Assembly: GCF_001557235.1 (NCBI RefSeq)
Contig: NZ_LSJI01000270.1
Span: 1-17,382 of the forward strand
DNA: 17,382 nucleotides
Direction of reading: 5' to 3'
Source of the DNA: Phenylobacterium sp. CCH9-H3
GTDB lineage: Bacteria; Pseudomonadota; Alphaproteobacteria; Caulobacterales; Caulobacteraceae
The notes beneath the pieces were generated by a model. That model saw only the letters and a program-made list of their open reading frames with translations, did no database searches and was not told where the DNA came from. The position numbers were made by a program, and so were the translations under genes. Shown here piece by piece: positions 8,706 to 15,914 of this stretch (its first letter is position 1; the number at the start of each line of letters is the position of its first letter).

Positions 8706-8760
8706 AGCCTCTCTCGAGAAGCCAGACCTCGCGCCTCCGCAAACCAGGAGACGTAGAGCC

Positions 8761-9831
8761 ATGCCGCATTCCCTTCCCGCAAATCCCCGCGTCGCCATCG
8801 TCGGCGCCACCGGCGCCGTGGGTGTCGAGCTTGTCCGCTGTCTGGAGGCGCGCAGCTTCCCGCTGGCCGGCCTGAAGCTGCTGGCCTCGCCGCGATCGGC
8901 GGGCCGCGAGATGGCGTTCAGGGGGCGGACCCTGGTTGTGGAAGCGCTGGGCGACAACAGCTTCGAGGAGGTGGACCTCGCCCTGTTCTCGGCGGGGAGC
9001 GGCCTGTCGAAGGTCTACGGACCCAAGGCCGTCGCCGCCGGCGCGGTGGTCGTAGACAACTCCTCGGCCTTCCGCATGGACCCGGACTGCCCGCTGGTGG
9101 TGCCCGAGGTGAACGCCGAGGCGCTGGCCGAGCACCACGGCATCGTCGCCAATCCCAATTGCGTGGCGATCATCGCCGCCGTGGCGATGGCGCCGCTCGC
9201 CCGCGCCTTCAACCTGGGGCGCGTGCAGATGGCCACCTACCAGGCGGCGTCGGGCGCCGGCGCGGCGGCCATGGAGGAGTTGCGCGCCTCCACCGAGGCC
9301 GCGCTGGCCGGCCGGCCCTTCGCGCCGCAGGTCCTGCCGCACCCCTATGCCTTCAACCTCTTCAGCCACAACGCCGACGTCGATCCCGAGAGCGGCTATA
9401 ACGGTGAGGAGCTGAAGGTGATCGAGGAATGCCGCCGGCTCATGGACGCGCCGGCGTTGCCGATCGGCGTCACCTGCATCCGTGTGCCCGTGCTGCGCGC
9501 CCACGCCATCGCGCTCACGCTTGAATTCGACCGTCCGGTAGATCCCGATCTGGCGCGCGAGGTGCTGGCCGCCGCGCCCGGCGTGCGGGTCATCGACGAC
9601 CGCGCCCGCAACCACTTCCCCATGCCCTGCGAGGCCGAGGGGCAGGGCGACGTCCTGGTGGGGCGGGTCCGCCGCGACCTGGGCGATCCCTCCGGCCGTT
9701 CGCTGGCGCTGTTCGTGGCCGGCGACCAGCTCCTGAAGGGCGCCGCGCTCAACGCGGTCCAGATCGCCGAGCGGCTGCTCCCGACGGTATCGGAAGGTGC
9801 GCGCCAGGGCGAACTGCTAGGCGTCTCCTAG
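8761..9831 (+). CDS. asd: Aspartate-semialdehyde dehydrogenase
   Basis: Reduces aspartyl phosphate to aspartate semialdehyde with NADPH, the branch point to lysine/diaminopimelate, threonine, isoleucine and methionine, so it is normally essential for the cell wall. The 356-residue protein has the Rossmann motif VAIVGATGAVG (11-21), DNSSAFRMDPD (99-109) and the nucleophile NPNC (C134). Further matches are YQAASGAG (from 160), GYNGEELK (212-219) and the catalytic Arg/His pair in CIRVPVLRAH (R241, H248), with the same 7-residue spacing as in the Escherichia coli enzyme. AGGAG at 8746-8750 precedes the ATG by ten bases. The upstream 223-base gap holds the candidate leader peptide and attenuator. 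Confidence 0.97.
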   Translation: MPHSLPANPRVAIVGATGAVGVELVRCLEARSFPLAGLKLLASPRSAGREMAFRGRTLVVEALGDNSFEEVDLALFSAGSGLSKVYGPKAVAAGAVVVDNSSAFRMDPDCPLVVPEVNAEALAEHHGIVANPNCVAIIAAVAMAPLARAFNLGRVQMATYQAASGAGAAAMEELRASTEAALAGRPFAPQVLPHPYAFNLFSHNADVDPESGYNGEELKVIEECRRLMDAPALPIGVTCIRVPVLRAHAIALTLEFDRPVDPDLAREVLAAAPGVRVIDDRARNHFPMPCEAEGQGDVLVGRVRRDLGDPSGRSLALFVAGDQLLKGAALNAVQIAERLLPTVSEGARQGELLGVS

Positions 9832-9841
9832 GGTTGCGGCT

Positions 9842-9870
9842 CGCCGGGCTGGACTTGCCCCGTCCCGGCG
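9842..9870 (+). other. Inverted repeat after asd
   Basis: CGCCGGG (9842-9848) is perfectly complementary to CCCGGCG (9864-9870) with a 15-nt loop, starting 11 bases after the asd stop. No T run follows, only CCCTTATCTT. It could be a weak or Rho-assisted 3' end, or a chance GC stem. Confidence 0.3.
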
Positions 9871-9885
9871 GGCCACCCTTATCTT
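9855..9885 (+). promoter_or_regulatory. Weak candidate promoter for the amidase gene
   Basis: TTGCCC (9855-9860) and TATCTT (9880-9885) are separated by 19 bases in the 69-base asd-amidase gap. The predicted start is about 9892, only a few bases before the ATG at 9901, so it may not be compatible with use of the CGGGAGA ribosome-binding site. Low confidence. Confidence 0.25.
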
Positions 9886-9900
9886 CGGGAGAACGCAAAG

Positions 9901-11292
9901 ATGTCCGAGACGCTCAGCCTGGATCTGTTGGACCGCACCGCCGGCGAGATCGTCGCGACCCTCGCCGCCGGCCAGGCGAGCGCGCTCGCGCTGACCGACG
10001 CCGCCATCGCCCGCATCGAGGACCGCGACCGCGCGATCAACGCCGTCGTCGTCCGTGATTTCGACCGGGCCCGACAGGCGGCGCGGGCGGCCGACGCGGC
10101 CCTGGCGCGGGGCGAGCGCCGTCCCCTGCTGGGCCTGCCGATGACGGTCAAGGAAAGCAACGAGGTCGAGGGCCTGCCCTCCACCTGGGGCAGCCCGGCC
10201 TTCAGCGGCTGGGTCGCGCAGCGGGACGCCGTGGCGGTCGCGCGCCTCAAGGCGGCCGGCGCGATCATCCTGGGCAAGACGAACGTCCCGCCGTTCCTGG
10301 CCGACTGGCAGAGCACCAATCCGGTGTACGGTCGGACGAAGAACCCCTGGGACCTCGGCCTTTCGCCGGGCGGCTCGTCCGGCGGCAGCGCCGCCGCGCT
10401 CGCCGCGGGCATGACGCCGCTGGAGCTGGGGTCCGACATCGGCGGCTCGATCCGCGTGCCCGCCGCCTTTTGTGGCGTCTATGGCCATAAACCGAGCTAT
10501 GGCCTGGTGCCCCTGCGCGGACACGCGCCGCCGGGCCTGGACGGCGGGCCGATCGCCCTGGCCGTCGTGGGCCCGCTCGCCCGCAGCGCCGCCGATCTGG
10601 ACCTGGCGCTCGACGTCGTCGCCGGGCCGGAGCCGCACGAGGCCAAGGCCTATGCCCTGAACCTGCCGCCGCCCCGCCACGCTGAGCTTGCGGACTATCG
10701 GGTTCTGGTGGTGGATCAGCATCCCGCGGCGGCCACGGACCATGAGATCCGCGGCGCTCTGGACACCCTGGCGCGCCGCCTGGATGGCCTGGGCGCGCGC
10801 GTGGACCGTTCCAGCGATCTTCTGCCGGACCTCGCCGCTCAGCACGCGGTTTTCCTGGCGCTGGTCGGCGCGGCCCTGTCCCGGGGCTCGCCCGGCGGCA
10901 CGACAATGAACGCCCATGAGTGGATGAACAGCCTCGACGCCCAGGTGATGTTCCGCCGCCGCTGGGCGGTGCTGTTCGAGAGCTTCGACGTGGTGGTCGC
11001 GCCGGCCTTCGGCGTCGTGGCGTTCGAGCATGTCGACGAGCCGGACAACGCCCGGCGCATTCTCAACATCGATGGCCTGGCCACGCCCTATTTCGACCAG
11101 ATCGCCTGGCCGGGCGTGGCTCTGCTGCCGAACCTGCCAGCCACCGCGGCGCCGATCGGGTTCACGCGCGGCGGCCTGCCGATCGGCGCCCAGATCATCG
11201 GGCCCTACCTCGAGGACCGGACGACCATCGCCTTCGCCGGCCTGCTGGAGCGCGAGTTCGGCGGCTTCAAAGCCCCGCCGGCCCTGACCTGA
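9901..11292 (+). CDS. Amidase-signature family hydrolase
   Basis: A 463-residue amidase-signature enzyme, a family that hydrolyses amide bonds in compounds ranging from fatty-acid amides to nylon oligomers and misacylated tRNA. The Ser-cisSer-Lys triad is intact: K84 in PMTVKES, S159 in SPGGSSGGS, and nucleophile S183 in DIGGSIRVPAAF. Ser159 and Ser183 are 24 apart, as in fatty-acid amide hydrolase. The substrate cannot be told. No GatB or GatC partner is adjacent, and the sequence lacks clear signs of a dedicated GatA. No signal peptide is visible, so it is probably cytoplasmic. The ATG has CGGGAGA about 10 bases upstream. It lies between asd and rlmH, with its stop four bases before the rlmH GTG. 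Confidence 0.93.
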   Translation: MSETLSLDLLDRTAGEIVATLAAGQASALALTDAAIARIEDRDRAINAVVVRDFDRARQAARAADAALARGERRPLLGLPMTVKESNEVEGLPSTWGSPAFSGWVAQRDAVAVARLKAAGAIILGKTNVPPFLADWQSTNPVYGRTKNPWDLGLSPGGSSGGSAAALAAGMTPLELGSDIGGSIRVPAAFCGVYGHKPSYGLVPLRGHAPPGLDGGPIALAVVGPLARSAADLDLALDVVAGPEPHEAKAYALNLPPPRHAELADYRVLVVDQHPAAATDHEIRGALDTLARRLDGLGARVDRSSDLLPDLAAQHAVFLALVGAALSRGSPGGTTMNAHEWMNSLDAQVMFRRRWAVLFESFDVVVAPAFGVVAFEHVDEPDNARRILNIDGLATPYFDQIAWPGVALLPNLPATAAPIGFTRGGLPIGAQIIGPYLEDRTTIAFAGLLEREFGGFKAPPALT

Positions 11293-11296
11293 CCTG

Positions 11297-11761
11297 GTGA
11301 AGATCGCCGTCGTCGCCATCGGCCGGCTCAGCCGCTCGCCCGAGACCGAGCTCGTGAAGCTCTACGTCGACAGGGCGACTGCTGCGGGCCGTTCGCTGGG
11401 CCTTGGTCCGGTGGACGTGGTCGAGGTCGAAAGCCGAAAGCCCGGCAAGGCGGCGGAGGCCGAGGCGCTCCGCCCGCACCTGGCCGACAGCCATGTGATC
11501 GCCTGCGACGAGCGCGGCAAGGCCCGCGCCAGCCGCGCCTTCGCCGAGGAGATCGGGATGCTCCGGGACCGCGGCGTGCGCCGCCTGGTCTTCCTGATCG
11601 GCGGCGCGGACGGCCTCGATCCGGAGATCGTGAAGGCGGCGCAGGGGACCCTGGCCTTCGGGCCCCAGACCTGGCCCCACGCCCTGGCCCGGGCGATGCT
11701 GTGCGAGCAGGTCTATCGCGCTGTCTCCATTCTCGCCGGATCGCCCTATCATCGCGACTGA
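11297..11761 (+). CDS. rlmH: 23S rRNA pseudouridine-1915 N3-methyltransferase
   Basis: RlmH is a small SPOUT-class methyltransferase that modifies pseudouridine 1915 in helix 69 of 23S rRNA on assembled 70S ribosomes. The 154-residue length is usual. Marks are an N-terminal MKIAVVAIGRL strand, HVIACDERGKARASRAFAEEI, the cofactor-knot segment LVFLIGGADGLDPEI, and the C-terminal HALARAMLCEQVYRA ending GSPYHRD, close to the conserved PYH(R/K)x end. It starts at GTG 11297, four bases after the amidase stop. Its TGA shares one base with the next ATG (TGATG), which implies coupling to the envC-like gene. Confidence 0.97.
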   Translation: MKIAVVAIGRLSRSPETELVKLYVDRATAAGRSLGLGPVDVVEVESRKPGKAAEAEALRPHLADSHVIACDERGKARASRAFAEEIGMLRDRGVRRLVFLIGGADGLDPEIVKAAQGTLAFGPQTWPHALARAMLCEQVYRAVSILAGSPYHRD

Positions 11762-12603
11762 TGCGGCGGATTCTTCTTCTCGGAACCCTGGCGGCCTTCG
11801 GCCTGGGCGCGGCGGCGTGGGCCGCCACCAACGCGCAGCTTGAGCGGCTGAACCTGGCCGAGACCGAGCTGTCGGTGGATCAGGGCGCCAACATGCACCG
11901 GCTCTCTCGGCTGCTGTCGGTCCTGGAGCTCATGAAGCGCGACCCGCCCCCGGCGCTGCTGGTCTCGCCCGACGACGCCAAGGACGCCGTCCGCGCCGCG
12001 ATCCTGGTGAAGGCCCTTACGCCCGCCCTGGCCGGCCGCGCCCAGGACTACGCTGAAGGGGCGACCGAGGTGATGCGCCAGCGGAGGTTGGCGGCCGTCC
12101 AGAGTGAGGCGCTGTTCGAGCGGGACAGCCTGGCGGCGGACGCCCTGCCGGCCCCGGACTCGTCCGCGGGCCTGCGGCTTAGGGGCGCAGTGAGCGCAGA
12201 TCCGGCCGAACTGACTCCGCCCGATCGGCTGCTCATGCCGGTCGCCGGCGCCGTCGTCAGACGCTTCGGGGATCCCCTCGCGGGGGGCGGGCGTTCGAAC
12301 GGCCTGACGCTCGCCGCCGCGAAGGGCGCGAGGGCGGTGAGCCCCGCGGCGGGCCTTGTTCAATACGTGGGCCCCGTCAAAGGCTGGGACGTCATCGTGA
12401 TATTAAGACTAGCCGGGGGATATCATCTCGTGCTTGCTGGTCTCGAAAGAACATCGGTTCAGGTCGGACAATCCGTCGCGGAGGGTCAACCTGTCGGATG
12501 GGCTACCGATGATCGCCAAGCGACGTCGGAGCTCTATCTGGAGGTCCGCGAGCAGGGTTCGCCCGTCGATCCAGCCAAGTGGCTGGTGAAGAACCGGGGT
12601 TGA
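11761..12603 (+). CDS. EnvC-like murein hydrolase activator with degenerate LytM domain
   Basis: Secreted LytM-family protein of the EnvC type, which activates cell-wall amidases at division; the probable Caulobacter counterpart is LdpF. The 280-residue protein has a signal peptide (MRRILLLGTLAAFGLGAAAWA) and a helical region with LLSVLELMKRDPPPALLVSPDDAKDAVRAAIL, typical of this group. A C-terminal LytM fold spans about 175-275 and ends LYLEVREQGSPVDPAKWL. The metal ligands of active LytM enzymes are missing: H-x-x-x-D is replaced by NGLTLAA and the terminal H-x-H is absent. An activator without peptidase activity is therefore likely. It is shorter than most EnvC proteins and lacks much of the first coiled coil. 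The start at ATG 11761 overlaps the rlmH stop. Codons 12400-12411 are unusually rare. Confidence 0.85.
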   Translation: MRRILLLGTLAAFGLGAAAWAATNAQLERLNLAETELSVDQGANMHRLSRLLSVLELMKRDPPPALLVSPDDAKDAVRAAILVKALTPALAGRAQDYAEGATEVMRQRRLAAVQSEALFERDSLAADALPAPDSSAGLRLRGAVSADPAELTPPDRLLMPVAGAVVRRFGDPLAGGGRSNGLTLAAAKGARAVSPAAGLVQYVGPVKGWDVIVILRLAGGYHLVLAGLERTSVQVGQSVAEGQPVGWATDDRQATSELYLEVREQGSPVDPAKWLVKNRG

Positions 12604-12694
12604 ACAAGAAAGCGGGCTGATACGGCCTCAAAACCGTCGTTTCGGCGCGCTCCATAAAGGACGGGCATTCGTCCAAGGGAGTCTGAGCCTGGCT

Positions 12695-14086
12695 ATGAAG
12701 AAGTATCTCCTCATCGGCGCGTCGGCCTTCGTTCTCGGCGCCGGCTCCATGGCCTACGTCAGCCAGCAGGCCGAGGCCTCCGCGCAGCCGAGGGCCAAGA
12801 CCTACCGGATGCTCGGCCTGTTCGGCGACGTGCTGAACACGGTCGAGAACCAGTACGTCACCGAGGTGGACGATACGAAGCTGATCCAGGCGGCCATCGA
12901 CGGGATGCTGACCTCGCTCGACCCGCACTCGGGCTACCTCGACCCCGAGAGCTTCGACGACATGCGCGATCAGACGCGCGGCGAATACGGCGGCCTGGGC
13001 ATCGAGGTCACCAGCGAGGACGGCGTGGTCAAGGTGATCTCGCCGATGGACGGCACGCCCGCCTTCAAGGCCGGGGTCAAGGCCGGCGACTACATCACCG
13101 CCGTCAACGGCGAGAGCGTGCTGGGCCTGACCGTGACCGAGGCGGTGAAGCAGATGCGCGGCCGCCCGGGCGAGACCGTCACCCTGACCATCGCCCGCGA
13201 GAAGTCGGATCCGTTCGACGTGAAGCTGGTCCGCGAGATCATCAAGCCGAAGTCGGCCACCGCGCGCCTGGAAGGCGACAACATCATCCTGCGTATCGGC
13301 AGCTTCAACGAGAAGACGACGGACGAGGCCGAGCAGGCGTTCGCCGAGGCGCGCGCCAAGAACCCGAAGGCCAAGGGCCTGATCCTCGATCTGCGCAACA
13401 ATCCGGGCGGCCTGCTCGACCAGGCCGTGGGCGTGTCCGACCTGTTCCTGGAAGGCGGCGAGATCGTTTCCCAGCGTGGCCGCGATCCGCGCGACGTCGA
13501 GCGCTACAACGCCCGCACCGGCGACATCACCGGCGGCATGCCGATGGTGGTGCTGATCAACTCCGGTTCGGCTTCGGCCGCGGAGATCGTCGCGGGCGCC
13601 CTGCAGGACCGCAAACGCGCCGAACTCGTGGGCACGACCAGCTTCGGCAAGGGCTCGGTCCAGACCGTGATCCCGCTGCGCGGCGGCATCGACGGGGCGC
13701 TGAAGCTGACGACGGCGCGGTACTACACGCCGGCGGGCCGCTCGATCCAGAAGACCGGCATCGAGCCGGACCTCGAGGTCGCCCTGACTCGCGACGAGGC
13801 CCAGGCCATCGCCAACCGCGCCTACCAGTTCTCGGAAGCCAGCTTCAAGAACGCGCTCAACGCCGACGAAGGCAAGGTGCGTCGCGGCGCCCACGAACCC
13901 GCGGAGGCGCCGCCTGAGAACTTCGACGAGAAGAAGGACTTCCAGATCGCTCGCGCCGAGGACGTGCTGCGCTACGGCTCCGTGGCCGCCACGCCCAAGC
14001 TGCCTAAGCCCACCGCCCGCCTGGCCGAGATCGTCTCGAAGGCCAAGGTCGCCGAGGTGAAGCCGCCGCAGACGACGCAGAAGTAG
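12695..14086 (+). CDS. ctpA: S41 C-terminal processing protease (PDZ, periplasmic)
   Basis: Carboxyl-terminal processing peptidase of family S41A, a periplasmic protease that in other bacteria trims or degrades envelope proteins, including peptidoglycan hydrolases. The 463-residue protein has an N-terminal signal or anchor (MKKYLLIGASAFVLGAGSMA), a PDZ domain (about 95-180) and the core INSGSASAAEIVAGALQDRK...TSFGKGSVQT. By spacing with Escherichia coli Tsp, the catalytic pair is S294 and K319, with D305 conserved. The C-terminus is polar and variable. ATG 12695 is 14 bases after the end of AAGGGAG (12675-12681). A CTG two codons earlier is better spaced but would hardly alter the product. 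A 5-bp hairpin (12659-12674) precedes the ribosome-binding site. Note that ctpA names other proteins in Caulobacter. Confidence 0.93.
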   Translation: MKKYLLIGASAFVLGAGSMAYVSQQAEASAQPRAKTYRMLGLFGDVLNTVENQYVTEVDDTKLIQAAIDGMLTSLDPHSGYLDPESFDDMRDQTRGEYGGLGIEVTSEDGVVKVISPMDGTPAFKAGVKAGDYITAVNGESVLGLTVTEAVKQMRGRPGETVTLTIAREKSDPFDVKLVREIIKPKSATARLEGDNIILRIGSFNEKTTDEAEQAFAEARAKNPKAKGLILDLRNNPGGLLDQAVGVSDLFLEGGEIVSQRGRDPRDVERYNARTGDITGGMPMVVLINSGSASAAEIVAGALQDRKRAELVGTTSFGKGSVQTVIPLRGGIDGALKLTTARYYTPAGRSIQKTGIEPDLEVALTRDEAQAIANRAYQFSEASFKNALNADEGKVRRGAHEPAEAPPENFDEKKDFQIARAEDVLRYGSVAATPKLPKPTARLAEIVSKAKVAEVKPPQTTQK

Positions 14087-14111
14087 ACGTCTCACCTGTT
14101 CTGAACGGAAG

Positions 14112-14140
14112 AGGGCGGTCCGGCGTGGGCCGTCCTTTTT
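14112..14140 (+). terminator. Intrinsic terminator after the S41 protease
   Basis: AGGGCGGTCC (14112-14121) pairs along all ten positions, with two G-T wobbles, to GGGCCGTCCT (14127-14136) around a 5-nt loop. The T5 run at 14136-14140 follows. It lies 25 bases after the stop codon and separates the protease from the downstream pair. Confidence 0.9.
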
Positions 14141-14187
14141 CATGCGCCCGCCGCGGCGTGCGACCGCAGGCGTGGATTGAGACCGCG

Positions 14188-14195
14188 TTAACCAT
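14188..14195 (+). promoter_or_regulatory. Possible CtrA half-site
   Basis: TTAACCAT, an AT-rich island in GC-rich DNA, lies 36 bases before the start codon of the polysaccharide-deacetylase gene. It matches the half-site form reported for the cell-cycle regulator CtrA in alphaproteobacteria. No second TTAA follows at the usual 7-base spacing, so binding is uncertain. Confidence 0.35.
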
Positions 14196-14230
14196 GTTCG
14201 GCGAGGCTCCAGCGTGAGGAGTCCGCTAGC

Positions 14231-15355
14231 GTGGCCACCATCGCCCTTCCCCGCTTCAAGCCGCCCAGGATCGACCTGGGCGCCGTGATGAAGAGTCCGG
14301 CCGCCGGCCTCGCCGGTGCGGGCGTGCTGTTCGCCGGCGCGATCGTCGCGCTGGTGAACCTGCTGGGTCCCATGGGCGCGGGGCCGGACCATGTCCGCAT
14401 TCCCCTGGACCAGCCGCTGCGGTCTGCCCCGGCCGGCTGGCGAGAGGCCTTGAGGCCGCTGCAGGGCCAGCCCCACGTTTACAAGGACGTCGTGCGCCTC
14501 TCCGAGCGCCCGCTGGCGCCCGGGGCGGCCAGCCACTTCAGCGGCGCCAAGCCGGCGGCCGCTCCGATGGTCGCCGGAACGGCGCTGCCCGTGGCGCCGA
14601 TCGCGGGCTTCTACGCGCCCGGGCCGGGCGGCCCGCTCCCCATCATCGCCCAGGACGGCCGCACACCCGCGGAGGCCTACGCCCGGCCGTTCAACGCCAA
14701 CGGGCGGCCCAAGGTGGCCCTGGTCATGGGCGGCCTGGGTCTCAACGCCCGCACGACCCGCCAGGCCATCGAGACTCTCCGTCCCGAGATCACTCTCTCG
14801 TTCAGCGTCTATGCCGAGGGCCTGCAGGGCTGGATCGACATGGCCCGCGCCCACGGGCACGAGGTGCTGCTCGAGACGCCCATGGAGCCGGTGGACTATC
14901 CCGACAACGACCCCGGCCCCTACACCCTGATGGCGGGCGGCCAGCCGCCCGAGACGGTGAAGAAGCTGGAGTGGATCCTCTCTCGCGCGACAGGCTACTT
15001 CGGCCTGACGAACTACCTGGGCTCGCGCTTCCTGGCCACGGACGTCGCCTACAACGCCTTCGCCAGTTCGGTGAAAGGCCGGGGCCTGGCGTTCATCGAC
15101 GACGGCTCGGCGGCCCGCCGCGGCGGCGGCATGGCCCGGGCGACGGCCGAGCGGGTGATTGACGACAAGCTGTCGGGTCCGGCCATCGACCAGCAGCTCA
15201 TGGCCCTGGAAGGTGCCGCGCTGCAGCGCGGCCAGGCGCTGGGGTCCGGCTTCGCCTATCCGGTCACCCTGGAGAAGGTTGCGTCCTGGGCCAATGAGGT
15301 GGAACAGAGGGGCTTCCAGCTCGCGCCCGCCTCGGCCCTCACCGTCAGGAAATGA
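14231..15355 (+). CDS. Divergent polysaccharide deacetylase (YibQ family)
   Basis: A 374-residue envelope protein of the divergent polysaccharide deacetylase family (YibQ/DUF610). Residues about 24-46 form one membrane segment, followed by a Pro/Ala-rich linker to about 155 and the NodB-like domain from PKVALVMGGLGLN (160-172). Family marks are HGHEVLLETPMEPVDYP (208-224), DPGPYTLM (227-234), GYFGLTNYLGSRF (255-267) and GLAFIDDGSA (285-294). The usual V-I-D-D-L-G-L is replaced by VMGGLGL and N-H-x-G-S by NYLGS, so the metal-site acidic pair and histidine are absent and enzymatic activity is doubtful. GAGGAG (14216-14221) precedes GTG 14231 by nine bases. The stop overlaps rppH in ATGA. The gene often sits beside the EnvC/S41 pair, suggesting an envelope role. 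Confidence 0.88.
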   Translation: MATIALPRFKPPRIDLGAVMKSPAAGLAGAGVLFAGAIVALVNLLGPMGAGPDHVRIPLDQPLRSAPAGWREALRPLQGQPHVYKDVVRLSERPLAPGAASHFSGAKPAAAPMVAGTALPVAPIAGFYAPGPGGPLPIIAQDGRTPAEAYARPFNANGRPKVALVMGGLGLNARTTRQAIETLRPEITLSFSVYAEGLQGWIDMARAHGHEVLLETPMEPVDYPDNDPGPYTLMAGGQPPETVKKLEWILSRATGYFGLTNYLGSRFLATDVAYNAFASSVKGRGLAFIDDGSAARRGGGMARATAERVIDDKLSGPAIDQQLMALEGAALQRGQALGSGFAYPVTLEKVASWANEVEQRGFQLAPASALTVRK

Positions 15356-15840
15356 CTGACCTTTCCGAATACCGTCCGAACGTAGGCGTCGTCCTGTTCC
15401 ATCCCGATGGACGGGTCTGGCTGGGCCGCCGGGCCGGCACGCCGCCGCCTCACAACTGGCAGTTCCCGCAAGGGGGCGTCGACGAGGGCGAGGCCCTCGA
15501 GGACGCGGCGCGCCGGGAGTTGCGCGAGGAAACGGGCGCCGCCAGCGTTACCTACCTCGGCCGCACCGACGGGTGGCTCACCTATGATTTTCCGCCCCTG
15601 GTGGCGCGGGAACTGGCCCGCGGCTGGAAGGGTCAGCGACAGGTATGGTTCGCCTTCCGCTTCGACGGGGAAGAGTCGGAGTTCGACCTGGCGGTCCACC
15701 ATCCGCCCGAATTCGACACTTGGCGCTGGGGTTACCTCGCCGAGGCGCCCGAACTGATCGTGCCGTTCAAGCGCGCCGCCTATGACGCCGTCGCCGAGGC
15801 CTTCGCCGCTTTCGCCGCGCCACGGAGCGAAGCCGGCTGA
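15352..15840 (+). CDS. rppH: RNA pyrophosphohydrolase (Nudix)
   Basis: RppH removes pyrophosphate from 5'-triphosphorylated mRNA, starting RNase E-dependent decay. It also hydrolyses dinucleoside polyphosphates. The 162-residue protein starts with EYRPNVGVVLFHPDGRVWLGRR, then HNWQFPQGGVDEGE. The Nudix box runs G41 to G62 with the REL-x-EE core (55-60), where the metal-binding glutamates lie. Later segments WLTYDFPP, KGQRQVWFAFRF and FDTWRWGYLAEAPELIVPFKRAAYDAV match the RppH/IalA group. It overlaps the upstream deacetylase by 4 nt, so the two are probably one transcription unit. No terminator is evident in the 74 bases that follow. Confidence 0.96.
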   Translation: MTDLSEYRPNVGVVLFHPDGRVWLGRRAGTPPPHNWQFPQGGVDEGEALEDAARRELREETGAASVTYLGRTDGWLTYDFPPLVARELARGWKGQRQVWFAFRFDGEESEFDLAVHHPPEFDTWRWGYLAEAPELIVPFKRAAYDAVAEAFAAFAAPRSEAG

Positions 15841-15914
15841 ATCCTCACCCGTCCTTAGCAGGTTCGGGCTAGGGTGGTCGTTCGAGACAGCTCCGGGGGG
15901 AGCCGGGAAATCCT

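Noticed and set aside
12503..14860. Very long minus-strand open frame (785 codons)
   Set aside because: It lies opposite the S41 protease and deacetylase genes. The translation is compositionally biased (Arg, Gly, Val, Asp) with no family motifs. Long antisense frames are expected opposite GC3-rich genes.
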